Shown piece after piece: positions 25,541 through 32,760 of a stretch of DNA of 64,000 bases. Source of the DNA: Streptomyces sp. B93. Its GTDB lineage: Bacteria; Actinomycetota; Actinomycetes; Streptomycetales; Streptomycetaceae. Each line of letters starts with the position of its first letter. The stretch's first letter is position 1. Below the pieces are notes generated by a model. The model ran no database searches. It saw nothing but the letters and a program-made list of their open reading frames with translations, and was not told where the DNA came from. The stretch is taken from positions 1 through 64,000 of the forward strand of contig NZ_JAGPXL010000025.1 in assembly GCF_018070565.1 (NCBI RefSeq), in the 5' to 3' direction. The position numbers and the translations under genes are program-made.

Positions 25541-26637
25541 TCTGCCCGAACTGTCAGACCGACCTGCCGCGGCGCACGGACCGTGTCGGCAGCGTGTGCC
25601 CCCGCTGTACGCGACCGTTCGCCCTCGATCCCCAGGTGCACGGCCCGGGCATGAACGACACGCGGATCCGGCGTGTCGTCGCGCGGGCCACCGACGGAGG
25701 CCGCCTCCAGGTCACCGTCACCCAGCTGTGGTACCTGGCCCGCACCGGCAATCCCACGTGGGAGGCGTCGGCGGCGAGCGGTCGCGCGCCGTGGGTGGGG
25801 CGCACGGTGGGGGCGGTTCTGGTGGCCTGGCTCGTGGTGTTCGCGGTGCTGCTGCGCGGGGTCCGTCACGGTTCCTACCTGTGGTGGGCCGTGGCCGGAC
25901 TGGCCGGGCTCCTGTACCTGGTGGCGAAGGGCAGGCCGCGCCGCGCCGCGCACCCGGCCGGTGGGTATGTGGTGCCCCCGCTGTCCAGCTTCCGGACGAT
26001 GATCTGCCAGCGCTGGGTGCAGGTGTACGGGGGTCTGCCGCCGGGGGTCGTGGACGAGGAGTCGTACGGCGATACGCGCGACGGCGCAGGTGGGGCATCG
26101 GTCGCGCTGCTCTGCCCGGACCGGGCCGTACGTGTCTTCCTGGCCGCCAACGGCATACCGCGACGGCTGGACGTGGCGCTCGCCGCCGGTCCCACGGAAC
26201 TGTCCGGCGAGAAGCCGGTGGTGGTGCTGCACGACGCGAGCGCGCGCGGCTTCGAGCTGGTCGCCGGCCTCCGCGCGGACCGGCGGGGCCCCGTGGTGGA
26301 CGCGGGACTGCCGGTGCGGGCAGTGCGGGGCAACCGCAAGGCCGTCAGGCTCCATGAGGTGCCGCCCGCCCACCTGGCTCCCGCGCTGCCCGACGCGCCG
26401 GAGCGGCCCGAGTGGCTGGACCGCATGGCGGCGGGCGCTCCCGAGGACGCCGAGTGGCTGCTCCGGGGCTGGGTCGGTCCGGTCACCGCCGTCCCGCCCG
26501 TGCTGCTGGAGTCGGCCGTCGTCGACGCCGTGGAGCGGGCCCGGCGCGCCGCCGACCCGGAGCGCCAGGAGGCCGCCGCGGTCGGGTTCATGAGCTGGCC
26601 GACGTCCGCACGGCCCACGGCGGAGGGCGGGAACTGA
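25537..26637 (+). CDS. Zinc-ribbon membrane protein with TOPRIM/Spo11-like motifs (paralogue B)
   Basis: A 366-residue paralogue of the preceding protein with the same layout. It has a zinc ribbon (Cys3, Cys6, Cys21, Cys24), a T-V-T-Q-L-W-Y segment (QLWY 63-66), two hydrophobic helices (about 91-107 and 112-130), then ALLCPD (190-195) and VVLHDASARG (229-238), ending GFMSWPT. The second acidic residue of the DxD present in paralogue A is replaced by Ser, so any metal site is probably weaker or lost. It starts with GTG overlapping the previous stop and ends 1 nt before the next gene. Confidence 0.65.
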   Translation: MICPNCQTDLPRRTDRVGSVCPRCTRPFALDPQVHGPGMNDTRIRRVVARATDGGRLQVTVTQLWYLARTGNPTWEASAASGRAPWVGRTVGAVLVAWLVVFAVLLRGVRHGSYLWWAVAGLAGLLYLVAKGRPRRAAHPAGGYVVPPLSSFRTMICQRWVQVYGGLPPGVVDEESYGDTRDGAGGASVALLCPDRAVRVFLAANGIPRRLDVALAAGPTELSGEKPVVVLHDASARGFELVAGLRADRRGPVVDAGLPVRAVRGNRKAVRLHEVPPAHLAPALPDAPERPEWLDRMAAGAPEDAEWLLRGWVGPVTAVPPVLLESAVVDAVERARRAADPERQEAAAVGFMSWPTSARPTAEGGN

Positions 26638-26638
26638 C

Positions 26639-27493
26639 ATGCCGAGGTCCACGACAGCCCTGCGCGCCGTCACCCGGCTGCTGCTGGAGCGGGCGATCAC
26701 GACGGCCGCCCGGCGCGCTGCCGCCCCCGGCGGCATCCGCTTCACCGAGCGGCAGTTGTACTACGAGACGTGCCGCGTCCTGCGCCCCACTCCCCCACCG
26801 CTCCGGCGCGTACCGCACAGCCCGGCCCCGCCGCTCCGGCTGTCCCGGTTCACCGAGGTGCTGCGCGGCCGGGAACCGGCCGGAATGCTGCCGACGCCGA
26901 CCGGCCCGGTCCCGGCGCTCGGCGGGCCCTCGGCCGAACCCGACCTGTACGCGTACGGGCTGCCCCGGCTGCTGATCTGCCAGGACCGTGCGATCGCCCA
27001 CATGCTGCTGGCCAACCACGTCCATCTGGAGGCGGCGTGTCCCGTGCTGAGCGCCGGGGACGACCTGCCGCTGGACCCGCGGACCGTGGCGGCGCTGGAG
27101 CGGGCGGAGGGTGCCACCGTGCACGTCCTGCACGACGCCGGCGCGGCCGGGGTCACCCTGCCCGGCCGGGTGCGCGCGGCACTCGGGCCGGTGCCCGGTG
27201 TGCGGGTGGTCTCGCTCGGTCTGGTGCCCCGGCACGCCCAGGCGCTGCGGCTGGTGTCCGGGCGTCGGCCCGGCCCACCGCCCCCGGTCGGTGCGCTGCC
27301 GCCGGGGCTCAGGCCCGCCGAGGCGGACTGGCTCGCGGCGGGCCGGTTCACGGAGGTGGCCGCGCTGCCGCCCGCCCGGCTGCTCCGTGCCGTACTGCGG
27401 CTCACCCGCGGCCCCCGGCCCACGCGCCACTCGGTCTGGACCGAGCTGCGCGGACTGCGCGGCGCGGGCTTCCTCACCTGGCCCGAACCGTGA
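26639..27493 (+). CDS. Soluble paralogue with Spo11-like LYY motif (paralogue C)
   Basis: A 284-residue protein lacking the zinc ribbon and membrane segments of its two neighbours but sharing their landmarks. FTERQLYYETCRVL (35-48) resembles the catalytic-Tyr winged helix of Spo11/TopoVIA (T-x-R-x-L-Y-Y); LLICQD (111-116) and HVLHDAGAAG (162-171) correspond to the TOPRIM-like strands; it ends GFLTWPE. The DxD is reduced to a single Asp. The three genes are best explained by old tandem duplication with loss of the N-terminal part here. The role is unknown. Confidence 0.65.
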   Translation: MPRSTTALRAVTRLLLERAITTAARRAAAPGGIRFTERQLYYETCRVLRPTPPPLRRVPHSPAPPLRLSRFTEVLRGREPAGMLPTPTGPVPALGGPSAEPDLYAYGLPRLLICQDRAIAHMLLANHVHLEAACPVLSAGDDLPLDPRTVAALERAEGATVHVLHDAGAAGVTLPGRVRAALGPVPGVRVVSLGLVPRHAQALRLVSGRRPGPPPPVGALPPGLRPAEADWLAAGRFTEVAALPPARLLRAVLRLTRGPRPTRHSVWTELRGLRGAGFLTWPEP

Positions 27494-27571
27494 CCCGAGT
27501 CATAACCGGAGCCTTGAGCCCAGTCGTCACCCGAGTCGTCTTCCCGCCTCCGAGTCCCGCATCCGAGTCGT
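27493..27571 (+). repeat. Imperfect CCGAGTCGT repeats
   Basis: In the 103-bp gap before the next gene, about five imperfect copies of (A/T)CCCGAGTCGT occur at irregular spacing (near 27493, 27518, 27529, 27549 and 27561). They may be repeated protein-binding half-sites or simple sequence slippage in a gap between coupled genes; no promoter is obvious. Confidence 0.45.
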
Positions 27572-27596
27572 GCCGACCACCCAAGGACCGAAGAGT

Positions 27597-28130
27597 ATGA
27601 TCCGCCCCCGCGAAATCGGCTACACGGACGAACTCCTCGCCGACGGCAGCGTCCACCGAACCTACGAGGACGGCAGACAGGAGTGGCGCCGCCGCGGTCC
27701 GGGCGGTGTGGTGCACTGGCACGACGACCGGGGCGGCTCCGGCACCGACGAACCGCTGGGCCGCCGGATCGTCAAGCGCGCCCTCGCCGACGGAAGCGTG
27801 ACCTATGGGCGGGACATCGGCTACGGCCGGACCCTGTGGGGTGCCCGCGGCGACGTCCTCATGGTCAACCGGACGTCCTTCGGCGGCCGGATGGGCGCCA
27901 TGCTCGTCGGGCTCGGCGTGACCGGACTCGCCGTCACCGCCTCCCAGTTGCCGCCGCTGCACCTCACCCCGGAGGAGGAAGAGGAGCTGCGGCAGCAGGC
28001 ACAGGCCTCGTCGTCGTCCTCGGGCGGAGGCGGCGACACCTCCTACGACGGCACGGTCGACGATGACGACTGGGGCGGCGGGGACTGGGGCGACGACGAC
28101 GGTGCCTGGAGCGACGACGACTTCGGGTGA
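27597..28130 (+). CDS. Hypothetical protein with DGS repeats and acidic tail
   Basis: A 177-residue protein. Two repeats of an A-D-G-S-V core occur in the N-terminal half (ELLADGSVHRTYEDGRQEW; RALADGSVTYGRDIGYG), resembling MORN-type beta hairpins. One hydrophobic segment (about 98-120, GAMLVGLGVTGLAVTASQLP) may be a membrane helix. The tail is low-complexity: EEEEE, a Ser/Gly run, then many Asp with Trp-Gly (DDDDWGGGDWGDDDGAWSDD). No family is recognised. It lies in the run between paralogue C and the synthetase-like gene. Confidence 0.65.
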   Translation: MIRPREIGYTDELLADGSVHRTYEDGRQEWRRRGPGGVVHWHDDRGGSGTDEPLGRRIVKRALADGSVTYGRDIGYGRTLWGARGDVLMVNRTSFGGRMGAMLVGLGVTGLAVTASQLPPLHLTPEEEEELRQQAQASSSSSGGGGDTSYDGTVDDDDWGGGDWGDDDGAWSDDDFG

Positions 28131-28177
28131 CCGTGCCGAGCTGTCCCGCCCCGGCCCACCTCAGGAAAGGACGCTTC

Positions 28178-29944
28178 ATGGCGCGCTTCTGCGTCTGCCT
28201 CGCCCCGCGAACCGGGCACCCCGACGGCCGAACCGGCGCGGCCGGTGAGCACCTCGCCCGGATGGACGCCGCGGCCGTCGCACCGGGACTGGCCCTCGTA
28301 CCGGACGAGCCCGGGCCCGCCGACGGGCCGTTCGAGGCGCACGGGATGCGGGCCGTCGGTGAGGTCACGCTGCACAACCGCGCCGACCTCCTCGCCGCGC
28401 TCACCGCCGACGGCGCCCCCGCCCCGCCGGGCTGCCCCGACGGCGAGGTGCTGCTGCGCTGCTGGGCGCGGCTCGGCGCACCGGGGATCGCGCTGGCCGA
28501 GGGCATGTTCGCGCTCGCCGTCCTCGACGGCGCCGGCCTGGTGCTGATCCGCGACCACGTCGGCGCCCGCACCCTCTTCTACGCCCGCGCCGTCGGCACC
28601 TGGGCCGCCGCCAGCTCACTGCGCGCCCTGCGCCGCTGGCCCGCGCTGGACACCCGGATGAACCTGCCGGCCGTACGCTCCTTCCTCACGTTCGCCTATC
28701 TGCCGGGCGACGAGACCCTGTTGGAGGGGGTGCGCGAGGTGCTGCCCGGGCGGGTGCTGCGGCTGGCGGCGGACGGGACCGCGACGGAGACGGTGTACTG
28801 GGAACCGGTGGAACGCCTCGACGGCGAGCGGGGGCCCGGTGCCGACGACCGCGATGTGCTCACCCTGCGCGCCCTGCTCGAACAGGCCACGGCCCGGCGG
28901 CTGCCGGAGGCGGAGAGCGTGGGGGTGCTGCTGTCCGGCGGGATCGACAGCTCGCTCGTCACCGCGCTCGCCGCGAAGCTGCACGCCCACCCAGTGCACA
29001 CGTACTCCATCAGCTTCGGCGACGAACTCCCCAACGAACTCGGCTACTCGGGTCTCGTCGCCGCCCACTGCCACACCCGGCACCGGGTGCTGACGGTCTC
29101 CGGCACCGCCGTGGCGGCCCGGCTCGCGGACACGGCGGCCCTGCTGGACAGTCCGGTCGGAGATCCGCTGACGGTGCCCAATCTGCTGCTCGCCGAGGCG
29201 GTCGCGGGCGACGGGCTGCGGACCGTGCTCAACGGGGAGGGCGGGGACCCGGTGTTCGGCGGGCCGAAGAACCTGCCGATGCTGGTCCAGGAGATGCACG
29301 CCGGAGCACCGGGGGCGCCCTGGTACGAGGACCGGGCGACCGCCTATCTGCGGTCCTACCGCAAGTGCTGGACCGATCTGCCGGAGCTGCTCACCTCCGA
29401 GGCGCTGTCCGCCCTGGCGTCCGCCCCGGCGCCGGAGCGCTTCGTGGCGCCGTACCTCACGGGCCCGGACCGGATGGGCCAGCTGCTCAACCAGTTGCTG
29501 CACTGCAATCTGCGGACCAAGGGCGCCCATCACATCCTCACCAAGGTGGAGCGCCTCACCGCTTCGCAGGGGCTTGAGGGCCGCGCGCCGCTGTTCGACC
29601 GGCGGGTGATCGACCACGCGTTCGCGGTGCCCACGGCGCTGAAGCTGCGGGGCACGGCGGAGAAGTGGGTGCTGAAGGAGGCCGTCCGGGATCTGCTGCC
29701 CGCCACGGTGGTGGACCGGCCCAAGAGCGGGATGCGGGTGCCGGTGCAGCAGTGGCTGCGCGGGCCGCTGCGGGAGCTGGCCGGTGATCTGCTCCTCGGG
29801 CGGGCCGCGCGGCGGCGTGGACTGTTCCGGCCGGAGACCGTGCGGACCTGGATGCGCGGCGAGGGCACCCTGCTGCCCCGGCAGGGCGGCAAGCTGTGGC
29901 TGCTGCTCACCCTGGAGCTGTGGCTGCGGGCGTACGACCTGTGA
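28178..29944 (+). CDS. Asparagine synthetase-like amide ligase without glutaminase Cys
   Basis: A 588-residue AsnB homologue. The N-terminal Ntn half (about 1-200) is present in outline (LHNRADLLAAL, GMFALAVLD, IRDHVGARTLFYA), but the start MARFCVC offers no Cys at position 2, so glutamine hydrolysis should be lost. The C-terminal half keeps the ATP pyrophosphatase PP-loop SGGIDSS (253-259), LNGEGGDPVFGG and EGRAPLFDRRVIDHA. It should still adenylate a carboxylate and form an amide with ammonia or an amine, like beta-lactam synthetase or lasso-peptide cyclase homologues. The ATG at 28178 follows AGGAAAGGA. Substrate unknown. Confidence 0.82.
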   Translation: MARFCVCLAPRTGHPDGRTGAAGEHLARMDAAAVAPGLALVPDEPGPADGPFEAHGMRAVGEVTLHNRADLLAALTADGAPAPPGCPDGEVLLRCWARLGAPGIALAEGMFALAVLDGAGLVLIRDHVGARTLFYARAVGTWAAASSLRALRRWPALDTRMNLPAVRSFLTFAYLPGDETLLEGVREVLPGRVLRLAADGTATETVYWEPVERLDGERGPGADDRDVLTLRALLEQATARRLPEAESVGVLLSGGIDSSLVTALAAKLHAHPVHTYSISFGDELPNELGYSGLVAAHCHTRHRVLTVSGTAVAARLADTAALLDSPVGDPLTVPNLLLAEAVAGDGLRTVLNGEGGDPVFGGPKNLPMLVQEMHAGAPGAPWYEDRATAYLRSYRKCWTDLPELLTSEALSALASAPAPERFVAPYLTGPDRMGQLLNQLLHCNLRTKGAHHILTKVERLTASQGLEGRAPLFDRRVIDHAFAVPTALKLRGTAEKWVLKEAVRDLLPATVVDRPKSGMRVPVQQWLRGPLRELAGDLLLGRAARRRGLFRPETVRTWMRGEGTLLPRQGGKLWLLLTLELWLRAYDL

Positions 29945-30023
29945 ACCGGCCGCGGGACGGCGACCGTTCAGGTGTCCGCGACGTGAAGCCCTCCCTGACG
30001 ACCAGCACCGTGAGGACCAGCCC

Positions 30024-31376
30024 GTGAAGACCACCCTTGTGGACCCCCGAACCGGTGCCGTCCGCGGCACCTCCCCCATCGCCCGTGAGAGCGAGGTCCG
30101 TTCCACGGTCGCCGCCGCCCGCGCGGCCTGGCCGGGCTGGCGTGGCCGCACGCCGAGGGAGCGCGCACGCGCGCTGGAGCGGCTGGCCGCGCTGGTGGAG
30201 GCGAACGCGGCGGCCTATGTCGCGCGGGAGGCGGCCGGGACCGGGAAGCCCGACAGCGAGACGGCGGGCGAGGTGGAGCAGGTCGCCGACCTGTTCCGGT
30301 TCTACGCCTGCGCCGTCCGCGCCCAGTCGGCACCGGCCGCCGGACGGCTCGTCGACGGGCACGAGAGCTGGGTGCGCTTCGAACCCCTCGGTGTCGTCGG
30401 TGTCGTCGTGCCCTGGAACTATCCGCTGATGATGGCCGCCTGGCGGTGCGCGCCCGCCCTGGCCGCCGGCAACACGGTGGTGGCCAAGCCCGCCGAGACC
30501 ACACCCGACACACTGGAACTCCTCGCCGCGCACGCCGCCGAGGCGCTCGGCCCCGCGGTCCTGACCGTCGTATCCGGCGACCGGCGGACCGGGCGGCTGC
30601 TGGTGGAGTCCGGCGTCGACATGGTCGCGTTCACCGGCAGCGCGGCGGCCGGGGCCGATGTGGCGGCGCGGGCCGGCGGGCGCCGGGTCAGTCTGGAACT
30701 CGGCGGCAACTCCCCCGCGCTGGTGCTGCCCGACGCCCCCGACGACACCTGGACCCAGCTGGCCCGCGCCTGCACCTACAACGCGGGCCAGAGCTGCGCC
30801 GCGCCCGCCCGGGTCATCACCCTGCGCGAGAACTACGAGCGGACGGTGGAGAACCTGGCCGCGGCGGCCCGGGAGTGCCTGGCGGGACGCGACTTCGGCC
30901 CGCTCAACAACGCGGACCAGCTGGCCCGTTACGACGGTATCGTCGAACGCTCCGCCGCCCGGCGGCACTTCGTGGCGGACATCGCCCCACGGCCCGGTGA
31001 GGAGCACGGCCTCTGGCGTCCGGCGCGGATCCTGGCCGATCTGCCCGACGACGATCCGGCGGTGGTGGAGGAGGTCTTCGGTCCGCTGCTCACCGTGCAG
31101 TCGGCGGACGGTGTGGAGGCGGCCGTGGCGCTCGCCAACGGCGTTCCGCAGGCGCTGGCGGCGAGCGTGTGGACCCGCGACCTGGGCACGGGACTGGACC
31201 TCGCCGCGCGCCTGGACGCGGGCGAGGCCTGGATCAACTGTCATCTGGTGCAGACCGCGGAACTCCCGCACGGCGGCCGCGGCGCCTCGGGCCACGGCAC
31301 CGACCTGAGCACGCTGGCCCTGCACGAGTACCAGCGCCCGAAGACGGTCACCGCACGTCTGGTCCGGGAAGGCTGA
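30024..31376 (+). CDS. Aldehyde dehydrogenase (aminobutyraldehyde-type)
   Basis: A 450-residue NAD(P)-dependent aldehyde dehydrogenase. It has Asn132 in VVPWNYP, Glu225 in LELGGN and catalytic Cys258 in NAGQSCAAPAR, and EEVFGPLL near 345. The overall form resembles gamma-aminobutyraldehyde or betaine aldehyde dehydrogenases, though it is shorter than the usual 475-500 residues. GTG start at 30024 after GTGAGGA. It lies 79 bp after the synthetase-like gene on the same strand and may supply the carboxylate that enzyme activates (inference). The 3' end overlaps the convergent tetR by 29 bp. Confidence 0.87.
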   Translation: MKTTLVDPRTGAVRGTSPIARESEVRSTVAAARAAWPGWRGRTPRERARALERLAALVEANAAAYVAREAAGTGKPDSETAGEVEQVADLFRFYACAVRAQSAPAAGRLVDGHESWVRFEPLGVVGVVVPWNYPLMMAAWRCAPALAAGNTVVAKPAETTPDTLELLAAHAAEALGPAVLTVVSGDRRTGRLLVESGVDMVAFTGSAAAGADVAARAGGRRVSLELGGNSPALVLPDAPDDTWTQLARACTYNAGQSCAAPARVITLRENYERTVENLAAAARECLAGRDFGPLNNADQLARYDGIVERSAARRHFVADIAPRPGEEHGLWRPARILADLPDDDPAVVEEVFGPLLTVQSADGVEAAVALANGVPQALAASVWTRDLGTGLDLAARLDAGEAWINCHLVQTAELPHGGRGASGHGTDLSTLALHEYQRPKTVTARLVREG

Positions 31377-32040
31377 CGTCGGCCGCGTCGTCCCGGAGGC
31401 CGGCCAGGGCGTCGCGCAGGGCGGGCGTGGGGGTGACCTCGTACGCGGCCCGCAGGGCGCCGGTGAGGAAGGTGACGAAGAAGCCGACGAGGGTGTCGAT
31501 GTCCTCCCGGCGTCCCTCCCGCAGCCATTGGAGGGCCATCTCGTCGCAGGCCGCGGTGAATCCGCGCAGTGGCAGTGCGAGCGAGGGCGTCCCGGCGTCG
31601 AGGCCGAGCAACGCGCAGACGGTACGGCGGCCCTCCCGCCGGGCCGACTCGAAGGCCTCCCACGCCACGTCGGTGGCTTCCGCCCGGCGCAGTACGAGAT
31701 TGACGGCGGCGTGCTCGTGGTCGGCGAGGAAGCGCAGGTGAGCGGCGAAGTGGTGGCGCAGGCGTTCGGCGGCCGAGCCTTCGGCGGGCACCCTGGTGGC
31801 GTCCCTGAGTTGTCGGTCCATCTCCCGCACGGCCTCCGCGAAGAGGCCGTCCTTGCCGTTGAAGTGGTGGGACAGCAGTCCGTGGGCGACCCCGGCCGAC
31901 CGGGCGATGTCGCCCACAGTGACCTCGGCGTAGGGCCGCTCGGAGAAGCTGTCGAGGGCCGCCCTGAGCAGCTTCTGACGCGTCTGCTCGGCGGCCAGCT
32001 GCCGCCGGGTGGGCGGCCTGCCTGAAGCGGACTGTGGCAC
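31348..32040 (-). CDS. TetR family regulator
   Basis: A 230-residue TetR protein. The HTH (about 15-65) has VTVGDIARSAGVAHGLLSHHFNGK, and the tail carries a C-terminal domain of unknown ligand specificity. It is tail-to-tail with the aldehyde dehydrogenase gene, overlapping by 29 bp, so it could control that run only at a distance. Residues after about 215 are low-complexity. Confidence 0.82.
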   Translation of the reverse strand: MPQSASGRPPTRRQLAAEQTRQKLLRAALDSFSERPYAEVTVGDIARSAGVAHGLLSHHFNGKDGLFAEAVREMDRQLRDATRVPAEGSAAERLRHHFAAHLRFLADHEHAAVNLVLRRAEATDVAWEAFESARREGRRTVCALLGLDAGTPSLALPLRGFTAACDEMALQWLREGRREDIDTLVGFFVTFLTGALRAAYEVTPTPALRDALAGLRDDAADVSLPGPDVR

Positions 32041-32123
32041 GTGGTGTCCTTCCCGGCGATCAAGACAGAGCGCGCACCAGGCTATGCGACGAGCCCTGTC
32101 GGAGGATTCGATGGGAAAGCGTG

Positions 32124-32588
32124 TCAGTCCGCCGGGGCCTGGTAGAGGCCCCGGCCGACGCGCCGTGCGCGTGAGGTGGCGACCAGCCGGTCCAGTGTGC
32201 TGCGGACCGCGTTGATGGTGCCCGACGTCTGGGCACGGCCGATGGCCTCGGCGACATCCCGGGCGCGCAGCGCGGTGCCGGGGTCACGGGCGAGGACGGC
32301 GATCACCTGGTCGGTGAAGCGGCTCCCGAGGACTTCGGTGGCCGTGGGGGTGGTGTCGGGCTGGTCTTCCGTGGCGCCCGCGGTGGTGGTGGCGGGCGGT
32401 ACGGCGCGCAGCGCGGCCAGCGCGCCGCGGATCGACTCGATGCGACCGGCGAGGCCGGACAGTTCCCGCTTGACGGCCCGCTGCCGTTCCTGCAACGCCG
32501 CCTGCTGCTCCTCCAGTTGCGCCAGTTCCGTCTCCAGCAACGCCGCCGCCGTCTCGACACCGCTCGGGCCTGTGGCTGACGTTGACAT
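32124..32588 (-). CDS. Coiled-coil / winged-helix protein
   Basis: A 154-residue protein. Residues about 12-62 are a continuous coiled coil (ALLETELAQLEEQQAALQER), followed by a Thr/Pro-rich linker and a helix-turn-helix-like domain (about 88-152, TDQVIAVLARDPGTALRARD, ... TINAVRSTLDRLVATSRARR) ending in a V-G-R-G-L-Y-Q wing. It has the same plan as the protein at 21683-22333, so both probably belong to one small family of dimeric DNA-binding proteins. The ATG at 32588 follows GGGAG. Confidence 0.72.
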   Translation of the reverse strand: MSTSATGPSGVETAAALLETELAQLEEQQAALQERQRAVKRELSGLAGRIESIRGALAALRAVPPATTTAGATEDQPDTTPTATEVLGSRFTDQVIAVLARDPGTALRARDVAEAIGRAQTSGTINAVRSTLDRLVATSRARRVGRGLYQAPAD

Positions 32589-32695
32589 GGGTGCTCCCTG
32601 CTCATGAGGCGGATCGACGGGACGGCTGAGGCGGCGCTCGGGTCCTGATGAGCAGGATAGGGGCGCTGCGTGGCGTCCGCCGACCGGCCGGACGC

Positions 32696-32742
32696 GGAGA
32701 GCCGCGGAGACGGTGCCCTTGCGGGCGTCTCCGCGGCTCTCC
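32696..32742 (-). terminator. Long terminator hairpin after the GH92 fusion gene
   Basis: GGAGAGCCGCGGAGACG (32696-32712) pairs perfectly with CGTCTCCGCGGCTCTCC (32726-32742): a 17-bp stem with a 13-nt loop, 18 bp beyond the stop codon of the mannosidase fusion. A weaker outer pairing (CCGACCGG/CCGGTCGG) extends it. Confidence 0.8.
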
Positions 32743-32760
32743 CGGTCGGCCGGGCCGGAC

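Noticed and set aside
26639..27493. Wadjet (JetABCD) or a complete topoisomerase VI
   Set aside because: No TopoVIB-like ATPase and no SMC-like or kleisin-like genes are adjacent; only distant motif likeness to the A subunit/TOPRIM is seen.
23823..31376. Lasso peptide or beta-lactam cluster around the AsnB-like gene
   Set aside because: No precursor peptide, leader peptidase, PqqD-like protein or carboxyethylarginine synthase is visible nearby.
29907..32063. A 718-codon minus-strand frame over the aldehyde dehydrogenase gene
   Set aside because: Opposite a clear aldehyde dehydrogenase and in another frame of the TetR gene; low-complexity translation.
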